In this document: one piece after another, positions 17,535 through 25,564 of the stretch | How the letters are laid out: each line of letters starts with the position of its first letter | Position numbering within the stretch: the first letter of the stretch is position 1 | NCBI GenBank assembly: GCA_005786805.1 | Contig: SYCV01000041.1 | Location: forward strand, 1 to 37,640 | Reading direction: 5' to 3' | Length of the DNA: 37,640 bases | DNA from: Planctomycetia bacterium | Lineage (GTDB): Bacteria > Planctomycetota > Planctomycetia > Gemmatales > Gemmataceae | The notes under the pieces: generated by a model | What the model was told of the DNA's origin: nothing | Databases searched by the model: none | Seen by the model: only the letters and a program-made list of their open reading frames with translations | Program-made: the position numbers and the translations under genes

Positions 17535-18830
17535 TTAAACCCGGCCAGTGAAAATCGTCTGAGATCTATCAGGGCCTACTGATATAAGCTTAACAGGAAG
17601 TTCAAGGATTTCACCGATTCTATCGGCATATTTTCTGGCAGAAGCGGGAAGGTCCGTGATTTTGGTTACCGTGGTCAGTTGTTCATCCCATCCGGGAAGA
17701 GTCTCATAAACAGGTTTGCAACGATCAAGCTCCCTTGAATCGGTGGGGAAATGAGTGATTCTATTGCCATCAAGTTCGTATGCCGTGGCGATTTTCAATT
17801 CTGATAAACCAGAAAGGACATCCAATAGCATGACACAAATCTCATCCACGCCATTGATCATTGCGGAATGCCTTGCCGCGACGGCATCGAACCAGCCACA
17901 TCGCCTTGGCCTGCCGGTAACGGTGCCGTATTCCCTGCCGATTTTTCGAATGCGTTCCCCGATTCCATCGGGGCCGTCATCAAGCTCGGTGGGGAAGGGG
18001 CCCTTGCCAACCCTGGTTGTGTAAGCTTTGAGAATCCCTATCACCTTGGTCACATATCTTGAAGGTAAACCGGAACCGGAACCGATGCCTGCGGTAATAC
18101 TGTTGGAACTTGTAACAAAGGGAAAACTGCCATGATCGACATCAAGAAGGCTGCCTTGTGCACCTTCGAATAAAATGTTCTTTCCGGCTTTGAATTCCTG
18201 GTGAAGCAAAGTGACAGTGTTTGCAAGGTGTGGTTTCAAAAACTGACCATGCTCGTGAAACTCATCAGCAAGCTTTTCAGGATCGAATTGAACCGCTTCA
18301 GGATTGAACCCCCGGAGCAGTTTGTTTTTAAATTCGACCACGGAATCTAGGCGTTGCTTTAAATGGGTATGTTGATGAAGTTCCCCCGTCCTGATTGCGT
18401 GAACTCTTCCAACTTTGTCCTGGTAACAGGGGCCGATTCCTCTTCCCGTGGTTCCAATTCCCTGTCCTTGCTTGGACTCTGTGATTTTTTCCTGCTCGAC
18501 ATGATAAGGAAATATGACATGGGCTCGATCGCTTATGACCAATCGTTTACCAATATCGATGTCATTTTTAAGAAGTTGAGAGAGTTCCTCCCGAAGTCGG
18601 GTTGGATTGATAACCACGCCGTTGCCAATGATTGAAATCACATTAGGGCGGATGACCCCGGTGGGAAGGATTGAAAGCTTGAAGGTTTTATTGCCTGTCA
18701 TCACGGTATGGCCCGCGTTTGGCCCGCCGTTGTAACGAACCACGATTTCGTGATGATCGGTAAGAACATCAACCACTTTGCCTTTGGCCTCATCACCCCA
18801 TTGGAGACCGACAACACAGGTGCAAGGCAT
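17535..18830 (-). CDS. purA: Adenylosuccinate synthetase
   Basis: A 431-residue cytosolic enzyme for the first committed step of AMP synthesis: IMP plus aspartate plus GTP gives adenylosuccinate. The N-terminal phosphate loop reads VVGLQWGDEAKGKVVD, with Ala in place of the usual Gly of GDEGKGK. Other signatures are RYNGGPNAGHTV, GIGTTGRGIGPCYQDK, FEGAQGSLLDVDHGSFPFVTSSN and TGRPRRCGWFDAVAARHS. The ATG at 18830 is chosen because GGTGG lies six bases upstream and the protein then has standard length; longer in-frame starts run back through the leader terminator at 18889-18910. It heads the run purA-uppS-cdsA-phoH-VTC-DUF4956. Confidence 0.96.
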   Translation of the reverse strand: MPCTCVVGLQWGDEAKGKVVDVLTDHHEIVVRYNGGPNAGHTVMTGNKTFKLSILPTGVIRPNVISIIGNGVVINPTRLREELSQLLKNDIDIGKRLVISDRAHVIFPYHVEQEKITESKQGQGIGTTGRGIGPCYQDKVGRVHAIRTGELHQHTHLKQRLDSVVEFKNKLLRGFNPEAVQFDPEKLADEFHEHGQFLKPHLANTVTLLHQEFKAGKNILFEGAQGSLLDVDHGSFPFVTSSNSITAGIGSGSGLPSRYVTKVIGILKAYTTRVGKGPFPTELDDGPDGIGERIRKIGREYGTVTGRPRRCGWFDAVAARHSAMINGVDEICVMLLDVLSGLSELKIATAYELDGNRITHFPTDSRELDRCKPVYETLPGWDEQLTTVTKITDLPASARKYADRIGEILELPVKLISVGPDRSQTIFTGRV

Positions 18831-18882
18831 ACAAATCCACCATATCTTAAAAAGGTAAAGGGAAGATCCCATGAATAACAAG

Positions 18883-18910
18883 AAAAAAGCCCAAGACGCC
18901 TGTCCCGGGC
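18883..18910 (-). terminator. Intrinsic terminator in the purA leader (candidate attenuator)
   Basis: On the minus strand GCCCGGGAC pairs with GTCTTGGGC (nine pairs, two of them G-U) around the four-base loop AGGC. Six T residues follow directly (18888-18883). It points toward purA and ends about 52 bases before its ATG. The other strand has no T-run, so it does not terminate the divergent HEAT gene. Confidence 0.7.
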
Positions 18911-18943
18911 AATAGCACCCCAATCTAGGGTATCCGACATCAA

Positions 18944-18972
18944 TTCTTATTTAGAAACTATGGTGAAGTCAA
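18944..18972 (-). promoter_or_regulatory. Possible promoter for purA
   Basis: On the minus strand TTGACT (18972-18967) is followed after 17 bases by TAAGAA (18949-18944). The -35 match is good and the -10 match is weak. If real, the transcript starts upstream of the leader terminator. Confidence 0.35.
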
Positions 18973-19054
18973 GTATATAGTTATGATAGATTAGATGAAC
19001 TTTCGTAGCACCAAGCACAGAATGCCAAAGTATCTTTAATCAAGGAGATGAAAA

Positions 19055-20272
19055 ATGTGCATTCCCGGAAAATTCAAAGTCGTATTGCTAGTGTTTGGGG
19101 TAATTGCGATCGGAATGTCTGGCACGGTTTGCCTGGGTTTTCAGGATGAGCCTGTGTTTCAGGGCAAAAAGTTTTCCGAATGGGAGGCTCTTTTAAAAGT
19201 CGCCCCAGGTTTTGAAAAGCTGCCGGATATTGAGAAAGAAAAGTCTACGAGATCCAGAAGGGCTGGATTGATAGCCATGGAGTTGATGGCGAACTCTCTG
19301 GATAAGCGGATTTTACCTGCCATGGTCTTGGTGCTAAAGACGGATCCGGATGAAAAAATTCGTGAAACTGCCGCTTTGTCGATGACCCGGGTGGCTTTGA
19401 AGATGGCAGAAAAAACAAAGTCAGCCGAGGCAAGGCAGTACACAACGGAAGTGCTGAAGGAAGCCTTGGAAAAAGATAAATCAACGAAAGTCCGTGAGAC
19501 CGCCGCTTCATCCTTGGGTAAATTGGTTCCAGAGTCCGCAACCGCTGTTCCCGCATTGATCATGGCCATGAGGCAAAAAGACACAGGCTTAAGGGTTGCC
19601 GCTGTTGATGCGCTTCGAAGATTGGGGCCAGATGCCCGGGATGCAGCGCCTGATTTCCGTGCTTTGGCCTCGGATAACACCTCAGACATTATCTCAAGGT
19701 CGTTTGCATTCCTTGCCTTGGGTAATTTAAAAGATGTGGCATCAATCCCGGCACTTTTACTGGTGGTGCAGGATGAAAAAATGCCATTGGAGTTGCGACT
19801 TCCCGCAACCAATGCAATTTCAATGATGGGTGGTGAGGCTGGATGCGAGATATCAGAAAAACTGGGGATGTTGTTGGTTCATGAAAACACACCCAGGGAC
19901 TTGAAGATAGCCTTGGTGGTTGCGCTTGATAATCAGGAAGGTTTTGCACATCCCGCATGGAAATCAATGATTGCGGCTTTGAAAGATCGCGACGCCTCGG
20001 TCAGGTCGATAACCTTGCATTGCCTGGGAAATATTGGAACCAAATTACAAAAGGATTTTAAAGCTGCCCAGGCCGCGGTGCTTCTCGCGGTAAATGATTC
20101 CTCATTGGAAGTGAGACTGGCTGCAATTGAAACATTAGGACGATGGGGCCCTGAATTATCAGATGATGAAGTTGTCAAGAAAATCGAAGCCTTGACCAAA
20201 GATACTTCAAAAGAAATGCGGGAGACCGCGGGGGTCGTGTTAAAAAAACTCAAAGGAAATTCTTCAAATTAA
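19055..20272 (+). CDS. Secreted HEAT-repeat protein
   Basis: A 405-residue protein with an N-terminal signal peptide (about residues 1-30, hydrophobic stretch VVLLVFGVIAIGMSGTVCLGF). The rest is almost wholly alpha-helical repeats of about 35-40 residues, for example DEKIRETAALSMTRVAL, STKVRETAASSLGKLVP, DTGLRVAAVDALRRLGP and DSSLEVRLAAIETLGRWGP, each with the Val/Arg..Ala..Leu spacing of HEAT repeats. Such proteins are scaffolds that bind other proteins. The short segment after the signal (FQGKKFSEWEALL) resembles the leader of many planctomycete HEAT proteins. AAGGAG lies seven bases before the ATG. It overlaps the convergent selD gene by four bases. Specific function is unknown. Confidence 0.88.
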   Translation: MCIPGKFKVVLLVFGVIAIGMSGTVCLGFQDEPVFQGKKFSEWEALLKVAPGFEKLPDIEKEKSTRSRRAGLIAMELMANSLDKRILPAMVLVLKTDPDEKIRETAALSMTRVALKMAEKTKSAEARQYTTEVLKEALEKDKSTKVRETAASSLGKLVPESATAVPALIMAMRQKDTGLRVAAVDALRRLGPDARDAAPDFRALASDNTSDIISRSFAFLALGNLKDVASIPALLLVVQDEKMPLELRLPATNAISMMGGEAGCEISEKLGMLLVHENTPRDLKIALVVALDNQEGFAHPAWKSMIAALKDRDASVRSITLHCLGNIGTKLQKDFKAAQAAVLLAVNDSSLEVRLAAIETLGRWGPELSDDEVVKKIEALTKDTSKEMRETAGVVLKKLKGNSSN

Positions 20273-21330
20273 GCTTTGAAAACAAGATGATGGGATCCTT
20301 TGGCAAGAACTTCCCCCACCTCAACGGCACAAATCGCGCCTTTGTTCAACGCCTCCTCGATAAACTTAGGAGCTTCACCGGCGGGGAGGCTTATCAGAAG
20401 ACCCCCGGAAGTTTGGGCATCAAATGCAAGTTCCATGGAAAACTTGTCCGGGTTTCCTTCAATACGAAGATGGGGGCTCACATATTCGCGGTTGGATTTG
20501 CTTGCCCGGGTGAAATAGCGCTTTGAGATCAAATCTTCAACTCCCTCAAACCGTGGAAGTTTTGGTAAATCAATAACCAAGGTCGTGTTGCTTCCCAATG
20601 CCATTTCCAACGCATGGCCGGCAAAGCCATACCCAGTGACATCGGTCAACCCGTGAGGGGTTAATTTTTGAAAGGCATCCGCACCCACTTTGTTCAGTTG
20701 AACCATGCTTGCACACGCGGCTCTGAAAAGATTTTCCGGGCACGCATTTGCCTTGTGAGCGGTGGTGATAAATCCAGTGCCCAATGGTTTTGTAAGAACA
20801 AGTTTATCCCCGGGTTTCGCACCGGCATTTGTAAGGACTTTGTCCGGGTGCACAATCCCGGTAACAGAGAGGCCAAATTTGATCTCCTTGTCACGAATTG
20901 TATGGCCGCCCACTATCACGGTACCCGAGGCATTGCACCTCTCGGCGCCACCTTCCAGGATTTTTCCCAGCCATGTCAACTGCGGATCCTCGTCATCGGG
21001 ATATGCCACAAGGTTCATGGCTGTTTTTGGTATGCCGCCCATGGCATAGACATCTGAAAGAGAATTGGCAGCTGCAATTTGGCCGTATAAGTACGGATCA
21101 TCAACCACCGGAGGAAAAAAATCCACGGTTTGAACCAGGGCGATTTCATTTGTCAGCTTGAATACGCCCGCGTCATCGTGTGTTTCTGTTCCAACGAGAA
21201 GGTTTGGATCTTTGGATCGGGGCACATTTTGCAGAACCTGCGAAATCCCCCCCGGCGAAAGTTTTCCCGCTCAGCCAGCACAAGAAGCGTAGTCGGTCAG
21301 TCTTTTCTTACGGCCAAAAAAATTAAACAT
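20269..21330 (-). CDS. selD: Selenide, water dikinase, itself a selenoprotein (Sec at codon 20)
   Basis: Makes selenophosphate from selenide and ATP for selenocysteine and selenouridine synthesis; cytosolic. A plain ORF begins only at 21225 because codon 20 is TGA (21273-21271). Reading it as Sec gives 353 residues, the usual SelD length, starting MFNFFGRKKRLTDY and continuing ASCAGUAGKLSP. This aligns with the E. coli active site GAGCGCKISP, placing Sec at catalytic Cys17 and retaining Lys20. Downstream are SKDPNLLVGTETHDDAG, TVDFFPPVVDDPY, AANSLSDVYAMGG and TDVTGYGFAGHALEMA. The ATG at 21330 has AGGAG upstream and lies 9 bases after the SelW-like stop. A SECIS-like hairpin lies at 21226-21246. 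Confidence 0.95.
21226..21246 (-). promoter_or_regulatory. SECIS-like hairpin in selD
   Basis: On the mRNA, AUUU-C-GCAG pairs with CUGC-A-AAAU (one C/A mismatch) around the loop GUU. The loop begins 34 bases after the UGA, and its first base is G. Both fit the known rules for bacterial SECIS elements (loop about 16-37 bases away, a G among the first two loop bases). Folding was judged by eye. Confidence 0.6.
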
Positions 21331-21339
21331 TCCTCTCCT

Positions 21340-21585
21340 TTACTTGGTCCCACCCAGGATTGTCTCCAACTCTTTCAACATTTGATCTTCGTTGGGGAAT
21401 TTTCCCTCTGCAAGTTTTGAATAAACCAGCTTTCCATTCGCGGTCAATTCAAAACAGCCCCCGCTTGAGGGAATCAATCGCATTTCAAAAATCTGCATTT
21501 TAAAATGCGCCAATAATTTTGCTGTCAAACTGACAGCTTGAGGCTCATAGTTTCATTTGGAGCAATAGCGTAATTCAACTTTCAT
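21340..21585 (-). CDS. SelW-like selenoprotein (Rdx family, CxxU motif)
   Basis: An 81-residue thioredoxin-like protein of the SelT/SelW/SelH (Rdx) family, a predicted cytosolic thiol or selenol redox protein. A plain ORF starts only at 21528, because codon 11 is TGA (21555-21553). Upstream the frame is open to an ATG at 21585 with AGAAGG seven bases before it, and it encodes MKVELRYCSKUNYEPQAVS. Cys8-x-x-Sec11 after a first beta strand is the family redox motif (CxxC or CxxU), and SSGGCFELTANGKLVYSKLAEGKFPN is the conserved second half. A perfect hairpin follows the TGA at 21521-21537. It is 9 bases upstream of selD. Partner proteins are unknown. Confidence 0.92.
21521..21537 (-). promoter_or_regulatory. 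SECIS-like hairpin in the SelW-like gene
   Basis: The mRNA segment GCUGUCAGUUUGACAGC forms a perfect 7-bp stem with a GUU loop. It starts 15 bases after the UGA codon, which puts the loop 22 bases away. The leading G of the loop and the distance both fit known bacterial SECIS rules. Confidence 0.8.
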
Positions 21586-21627
21586 GATTTTACCTTCTTT
21601 CGAATATGGTCATTTGGTCTAATCAGT

Positions 21628-21656
21628 ATGTTAGGCTTAGATTGTTTCACATGCAA
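21628..21656 (-). promoter_or_regulatory. Probable promoter of the SelW-like/selD operon
   Basis: On the minus strand TTGCAT (21656-21651) and TAACAT (21633-21628) are separated by 17 bases. They lie about 43 bases before the ATG at 21585 in the divergent intergenic region. Confidence 0.5.
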
Positions 21657-21682
21657 CTTTATGTTCAAAAGGGTTGGAGCTG

Positions 21683-22138
21683 ATGCCTGATTTTCCAAAC
21701 ACTGTGATTATTCGAAGCATCAAGGAAAATCCCAAAAAATGCTCTGTGATGCCGTTAAAAGGTAAGCCGGGTATCACCCTGGTCAATTACCCGGTTGAAA
21801 AAGCCATGATTTTGCCCAATTATATTCGACTCTCCGCGGAAGGACCCCCCCTCTCAAGCGCAGATAGTGATAAAGGAATATTGCTTTTGGATGGCAGTTG
21901 GCGAACTGCTGGAAATATGGAAAAAGATTTTGCCTCGATTCCACCCAGATCATTAAGCAATTATAAAACAGCTTATCCAAGGGTCTCCAAGCTCGGAACT
22001 GACCCAGAAAATGGCCTTGCTTCGATCGAGGCCCTGTATGTTGCCTATGTTATTTTGGGCAGAGACCCACAGGGGCTTTTGGATAATTATCATTGGAAAA
22101 AAGAGTTTTTGGAACTCAACACATTACCCGGTTCATAA
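21683..22138 (+). CDS. Tsr3/DTW-like protein (predicted aminocarboxypropyltransferase)
   Basis: About 151 residues, no signal peptide or membrane helix. ILLLDGSWRTAGNM near 66-79 resembles the D-x-T/S-W signature of DTW proteins. The block YPRVSKLG...GLASIEALYVAYVILG near 98-125 followed by LLDNYHWKKEFLELN resembles the C-terminal half of Tsr3 (DUF367). The Tsr3-DTW superfamily transfers the 3-amino-3-carboxypropyl group of SAM to rRNA or tRNA uridines. I infer an RNA-modifying role, but the target is unknown, and the assignment rests on short motifs. The ATG at 21683 is preferred over an in-frame TTG at 21674. It is divergent from the SelW-like gene and convergent with the DUF255 gene (6-base gap). 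Confidence 0.62.
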   Translation: MPDFPNTVIIRSIKENPKKCSVMPLKGKPGITLVNYPVEKAMILPNYIRLSAEGPPLSSADSDKGILLLDGSWRTAGNMEKDFASIPPRSLSNYKTAYPRVSKLGTDPENGLASIEALYVAYVILGRDPQGLLDNYHWKKEFLELNTLPGS

Positions 22139-22144
22139 ACTTCT

Positions 22145-24082
22145 TTATTTCTTTTGACCCTCATCCAAGAACTCTGCCAACGCGGTGGCCAATGCGGTTG
22201 ATGAAGATGGTTGCATTTTAAGACGCATTACCAAGCCTTTGAAAGAGTCCTCAGCGATTTTCATCAATCTTGGTTCCTGATTATATCTTGAGAGTTTGAC
22301 AAGGTTACTTAATGCAACACTATTGGCCGAAGGTTGCGCACCATCGTATTGGTCGATTGAGCGCGCGAAAAGTTTTTCATGATCTTCCGAGGTTTGGAAG
22401 AAGGGACCCGTACCTTGCTTACCGTGGTGCTTAATCATGTTTTCATTCAACTTTATGGCTTGTGCCAAGCGTTTTTTATCTCCGTTGGTCTCGTAAAGGG
22501 TGATAAGTCCATGACAAAGATAGGCGTAATCGTCGAGGTAGGCGAGAATCCTGGCTTGTGCCTTTTCTCCGGGTATGGCTCCAAAACTTCGCAATAATCT
22601 GCCATCCGTTTGCTGGAGATTGGCTAGTACGAAATCAGCAGCTTTTTCGGCTGCCTTAAGATACGAGGGTTCACCAAGGGCCTTGGATGCCATCGCAAGG
22701 CCAGCAATCATCTGGCCATTCCAGCCAGTCAAAATTTTAGTATCCAAAAATGGCCTTACCCGGTTACTTCTAATAAGGAGGAGTTTTTTTCGGGAGGCGC
22801 CAAGGGAAGCCTCGATTTTTTCGAGAGGGGATTTTTGGGATAGTGCGAATTTATCCGGTGCCATTGATCGCCTCAAAATGAAGAATTTCTCCTCAAAATT
22901 TGGCTCGGAACCATATGCGGTTTTGAAAAGTTCCAATCCCTGCTTGTCGTTGATCACTTGCGATAACTCTTTTTCAGTCCAAACATAGAATTTTCCCTCC
23001 TCGCCCTCGCTGTCCGCATCAAGGGCTGAATAAAATCCACCTTCGGGAGATGTCATCTCACGCAGTATGAATTCGCAGGTTGATTTTAAAGCGGTTTCAT
23101 AAAGCGGGTTTTTATTCAGGCTGATGGCTCGTGAGTATATCTCGCAGAGTTGGGCATTGTCGTATAGCATTTTTTCAAAGTGGGGAATGGTCCATGAGCG
23201 CTCGACCGTGTAACGATGAAAACCGCCCCCGAGGTGATCAAAAATTCCACCCAAGGCCATTTGGTCAAGTGTCAGGGTTAAAATCGACTTTATATTTCCT
23301 GTTTGATCCTTGTCTTGTTCCCGCTGTAAAAGTTTTAGGTAGCAGGGGGTGGGGAATTTAGGTCCTTGAAAATTCCTGGCTTGCGAGCCGAACCCGCCAA
23401 ATTTTGGATCAAATCCCTCCTGCACAGCCTCAACCGATGCGTTCACCAGCGACCTTTCAAGTGGTATCAATGCCAGTCCAACTGTTTCCCCAAGAAGGAC
23501 CCTGCGGGTGGCAGTTGCTAATTTTTCGGCCTGGTCCTCCACATTTTTCTGCTCGGTTTTGTAAACATTCATGATCCCTTCAAGTACCGTCTTGAATCCC
23601 CTCATACTCTGGCCTTGGACATCCTTGTCAAAAGGGGGCCAGTAGGTGCCTCCAAAAAAAGGTTTTCCGTCTGGTAGAAGAAACATTGATAAAGGCCATC
23701 CACCTCTTTGCCCAAGCACATTCAAGGATGTTAGGTACGCATGGTCGATGTCCGGTCTTTCCTCCCTGTCCACCTTGATGCAAACGAAATTTTTATTGAG
23801 AATTGCGGCAATTTCAGCGTTGGAAAAAGATTCTTTTTCCATGACATGGCACCAGTGGCATGCACTGTAACCGATGGAAAGAAAGACCAGTTTTTTTTCC
23901 GTCTTGGCTTTCTTAAAAGCCTCTTCACCCCATGGATACCAGTCCACGGGGTTGTGGGAGTGCTGTCTAAGATAGGGACTGATTTCTTTCGAAAGACGGT
24001 TTTGTTTGCCTTTTTCCTCGGCAACTGCCGGGTGAACAATGAGGATAAAAGCCAGAAGATAACTGGCGTTTTGAAAATTCAT
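22145..24082 (-). CDS. DUF255/YyaL-type thioredoxin-domain protein (spermatogenesis-associated 20-like)
   Basis: About 645 residues. It begins with a signal-like hydrophobic segment ([19 protein letters not shown]). The DUF255 thioredoxin-like domain follows: [25 protein letters not shown], then [19 protein letters not shown] with a CxxC motif near 73-76, and [15 protein letters not shown]. The C-terminal 450 residues are an alpha/alpha-toroid of glycosidase type, with [35 protein letters not shown] and [11 protein letters not shown]. The family is widespread but its biochemical role is not settled. The predicted export to the periplasm here is notable, since many relatives are cytosolic. The ATG at 24082 is chosen because it starts the signal peptide; it lies 17 bases after the DsbD-like gene. 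Confidence 0.88.
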   Translation of the reverse strand: MNFQNASYLLAFILIVHPAVAEEKGKQNRLSKEISPYLRQHSHNPVDWYPWGEEAFKKAKTEKKLVFLSIGYSACHWCHVMEKESFSNAEIAAILNKNFVCIKVDREERPDIDHAYLTSLNVLGQRGGWPLSMFLLPDGKPFFGGTYWPPFDKDVQGQSMRGFKTVLEGIMNVYKTEQKNVEDQAEKLATATRRVLLGETVGLALIPLERSLVNASVEAVQEGFDPKFGGFGSQARNFQGPKFPTPCYLKLLQREQDKDQTGNIKSILTLTLDQMALGGIFDHLGGGFHRYTVERSWTIPHFEKMLYDNAQLCEIYSRAISLNKNPLYETALKSTCEFILREMTSPEGGFYSALDADSEGEEGKFYVWTEKELSQVINDKQGLELFKTAYGSEPNFEEKFFILRRSMAPDKFALSQKSPLEKIEASLGASRKKLLLIRSNRVRPFLDTKILTGWNGQMIAGLAMASKALGEPSYLKAAEKAADFVLANLQQTDGRLLRSFGAIPGEKAQARILAYLDDYAYLCHGLITLYETNGDKKRLAQAIKLNENMIKHHGKQGTGPFFQTSEDHEKLFARSIDQYDGAQPSANSVALSNLVKLSRYNQEPRLMKIAEDSFKGLVMRLKMQPSSSTALATALAEFLDEGQKK

Positions 24083-24099
24083 AATGTTTCCAATTAGGA

Positions 24100-24567
24100 T
24101 TAGGGAAGTTTTAGCGTTGCCATGGCTGGTGCCAGGCAGGATTTCTTTGAACATGCCTGGTATTTAACCACGACTTCGGGTTGGGATTTTTCGTTTTTTG
24201 GAACCATAACGCGGAATTTAATCTTAACCGTTCCCTCATAAGTTGCGTAATCACCCACAACAGCATCTTTTACAAGTTTTCCATCTGGGTAATCCACTTT
24301 TATTGGAATCGATTTTCCTTCAACTTTAACACTCACGCTTGTTTGCACAGATGACAGGTCAGGATTGACAACGGGGTTCGCGTAGATGTGATAACCTGGT
24401 TCCACGGAAAGTGTAACCAAGACAGTTTTTTCATCCGCAGTGGAGGAGGGGTCTTTTGAAATTTCCAATTTCACCACCTTGGAACTATCTGATCCCTGTG
24501 CATAGGTCGCACCGGCAAGAATGGCGGAAGCCAGGAAAGTTGCCAGTAAAAACATTGTTGATTTCAT
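24100..24567 (-). CDS. Periplasmic DsbD N-terminal (alpha) domain-like protein
   Basis: A 155-residue exported protein with a clear signal peptide ([25 protein letters not shown]). The mature part is an immunoglobulin-like domain resembling the N-terminal domain of Dsb[17 protein letters not shown] near 58-73 and the redox segment [16 protein letters not shown] near 133-148. Its two Cys are spaced like the DsbD-alpha pair. In DsbD this domain passes electrons from the membrane to periplasmic thiol proteins; here it stands alone with no beta or gamma domain. AAGGA precedes the ATG. It is immediately upstream of the exported DUF255 CxxC protein, so a shared periplasmic thiol role is a reasonable inference. 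Confidence 0.82.
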   Translation of the reverse strand: MKSTMFLLATFLASAILAGATYAQGSDSSKVVKLEISKDPSSTADEKTVLVTLSVEPGYHIYANPVVNPDLSSVQTSVSVKVEGKSIPIKVDYPDGKLVKDAVVGDYATYEGTVKIKFRVMVPKNEKSQPEVVVKYQACSKKSCLAPAMATLKLP

Positions 24568-24680
24568 TGCTAGTTTCCTTCATGGAAAAAGATGTTCAAA
24601 CACCTAGTATTAATTTATCATTATTTATGTAATTTAGACAAATCCAAATGAAACAATTGGCTTATTGCCTAGGGGTCAGC

Positions 24681-25550
24681 ATGCGATTTTTTTCGACATT
24701 CATCATTGTTGCAGGCTTTTCCAGCCTTGTGATTGCCCAGGACCCTGTGAAAAAGCCCGAGGCCACCAAGGAACTAGCCACGAGTCTTTGGCAGAAATTA
24801 AATGCCGGGCCCAATTCTATTTTTGAATCAAATAAAGTCATTTTGGTGGTCCCAAAAACCGCGGAGGCTAAAGCCAAAGAAATAGCGTCTAATTTGGAAA
24901 AACACTACGACACCGCAGCCAAAAGTGTTGGTTACAAGGAAGACAATGCCCCATGGAATGGAAAGTTGCTGGTTTTTGTCCTGCCGGAAAGAGAACAATT
25001 TATTGCTTTTGTTCGCAGGGTTGAAAAACGATCCCCCGCCACAGATGATCATGGTTCGTTTGGTTACCTCGATGGCGTGCCGCTAATGGCGGTTGGCCCT
25101 ACAAAATCAAAGGATTTCACAAGTGCGGAATCACAGGCTTACAAGGAAACGGGTGGAGCATTGCTTCGTTCAAAGGCAGGTGAGAAAACCCCGTTGCCTG
25201 ATTGGGTGGTGGATGGATTTGGCCGTGCAGTTCAATGGAGGACTTTGGGGTCTAATAATCGCATGGTGCAAAATGACCGTAGAAAAGTGCAAATTATTGC
25301 CCGCAAGGTATCATCGGTTAATGAAATCTGGAGTGGTTCTGATGCGGAGTCTGCCCCATTGCTTCAGGCAAGTGTTATGGAATTCATCGCATTTGGGCCA
25401 CAGTCATCCAAATTACCAGAATTTTTGAAAGGGTTTGTCCCTGATGAAAATGGCGATTCCAAGTCAGCGGAGCAGGCTTTGGATTCTTCAGGTTTTTCCG
25501 CAAAGAACATAGTTGGTGCCTGGAAGCTTTGGCTTATCAACTCGAAATAA
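24681..25550 (+). CDS. Secreted protein of unknown function, possible degenerate gluzincin
   Basis: About 289 residues with a signal peptide (MRFFSTFIIVAGFSSLVIAQ). The ATG at 24681 is preferred because AGGGG lies five bases before it; an in-frame ATG exists at 24648. I do not recognise a named family. The order of elements recalls planctomycete gluzincin-type peptidase-like proteins: a strand with LLVFVLPEREQFIAFVRRVE, a variable loop ending SFGYLDG, a helix where HExxH would sit (AESQAYKETGGALLRS), then LPDWVVDGFGRAVQW, similar to the P-x-W-x-x-E-G stretch. Neither the HExxH nor the Glu is present, so catalytic activity is unlikely. It is divergent from the DsbD-like gene and convergent with the desulfurase-like gene. 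Confidence 0.72.
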   Translation: MRFFSTFIIVAGFSSLVIAQDPVKKPEATKELATSLWQKLNAGPNSIFESNKVILVVPKTAEAKAKEIASNLEKHYDTAAKSVGYKEDNAPWNGKLLVFVLPEREQFIAFVRRVEKRSPATDDHGSFGYLDGVPLMAVGPTKSKDFTSAESQAYKETGGALLRSKAGEKTPLPDWVVDGFGRAVQWRTLGSNNRMVQNDRRKVQIIARKVSSVNEIWSGSDAESAPLLQASVMEFIAFGPQSSKLPEFLKGFVPDENGDSKSAEQALDSSGFSAKNIVGAWKLWLINSK

Positions 25551-25564
25551 ATGACTACTTAAAA

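Noticed and set aside
18701..18940. A leader peptide ORF starting at an ATG at 18940 and running through the purA leader terminator
   Set aside because: No ribosome site precedes it, it runs far into purA in another frame, and its residues do not resemble a protein or a stalling peptide.
21256..21270. GCGGGA/UUUCGC hairpin directly after the selD UGA as the SECIS element
   Set aside because: It starts at the base after the UGA and its loop is far too close for a bacterial SECIS; the hairpin at 21226-21246 fits the distance and loop rules better.
21226..21340. selD and the SelW-like gene as 5'-truncated pseudogenes or sequencing errors
   Set aside because: In both, the upstream frame is open, restores conserved N-terminal sequence, has a ribosome site, and places TGA exactly at the known redox residue with a hairpin after it. 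Two independent errors of that kind are very unlikely.
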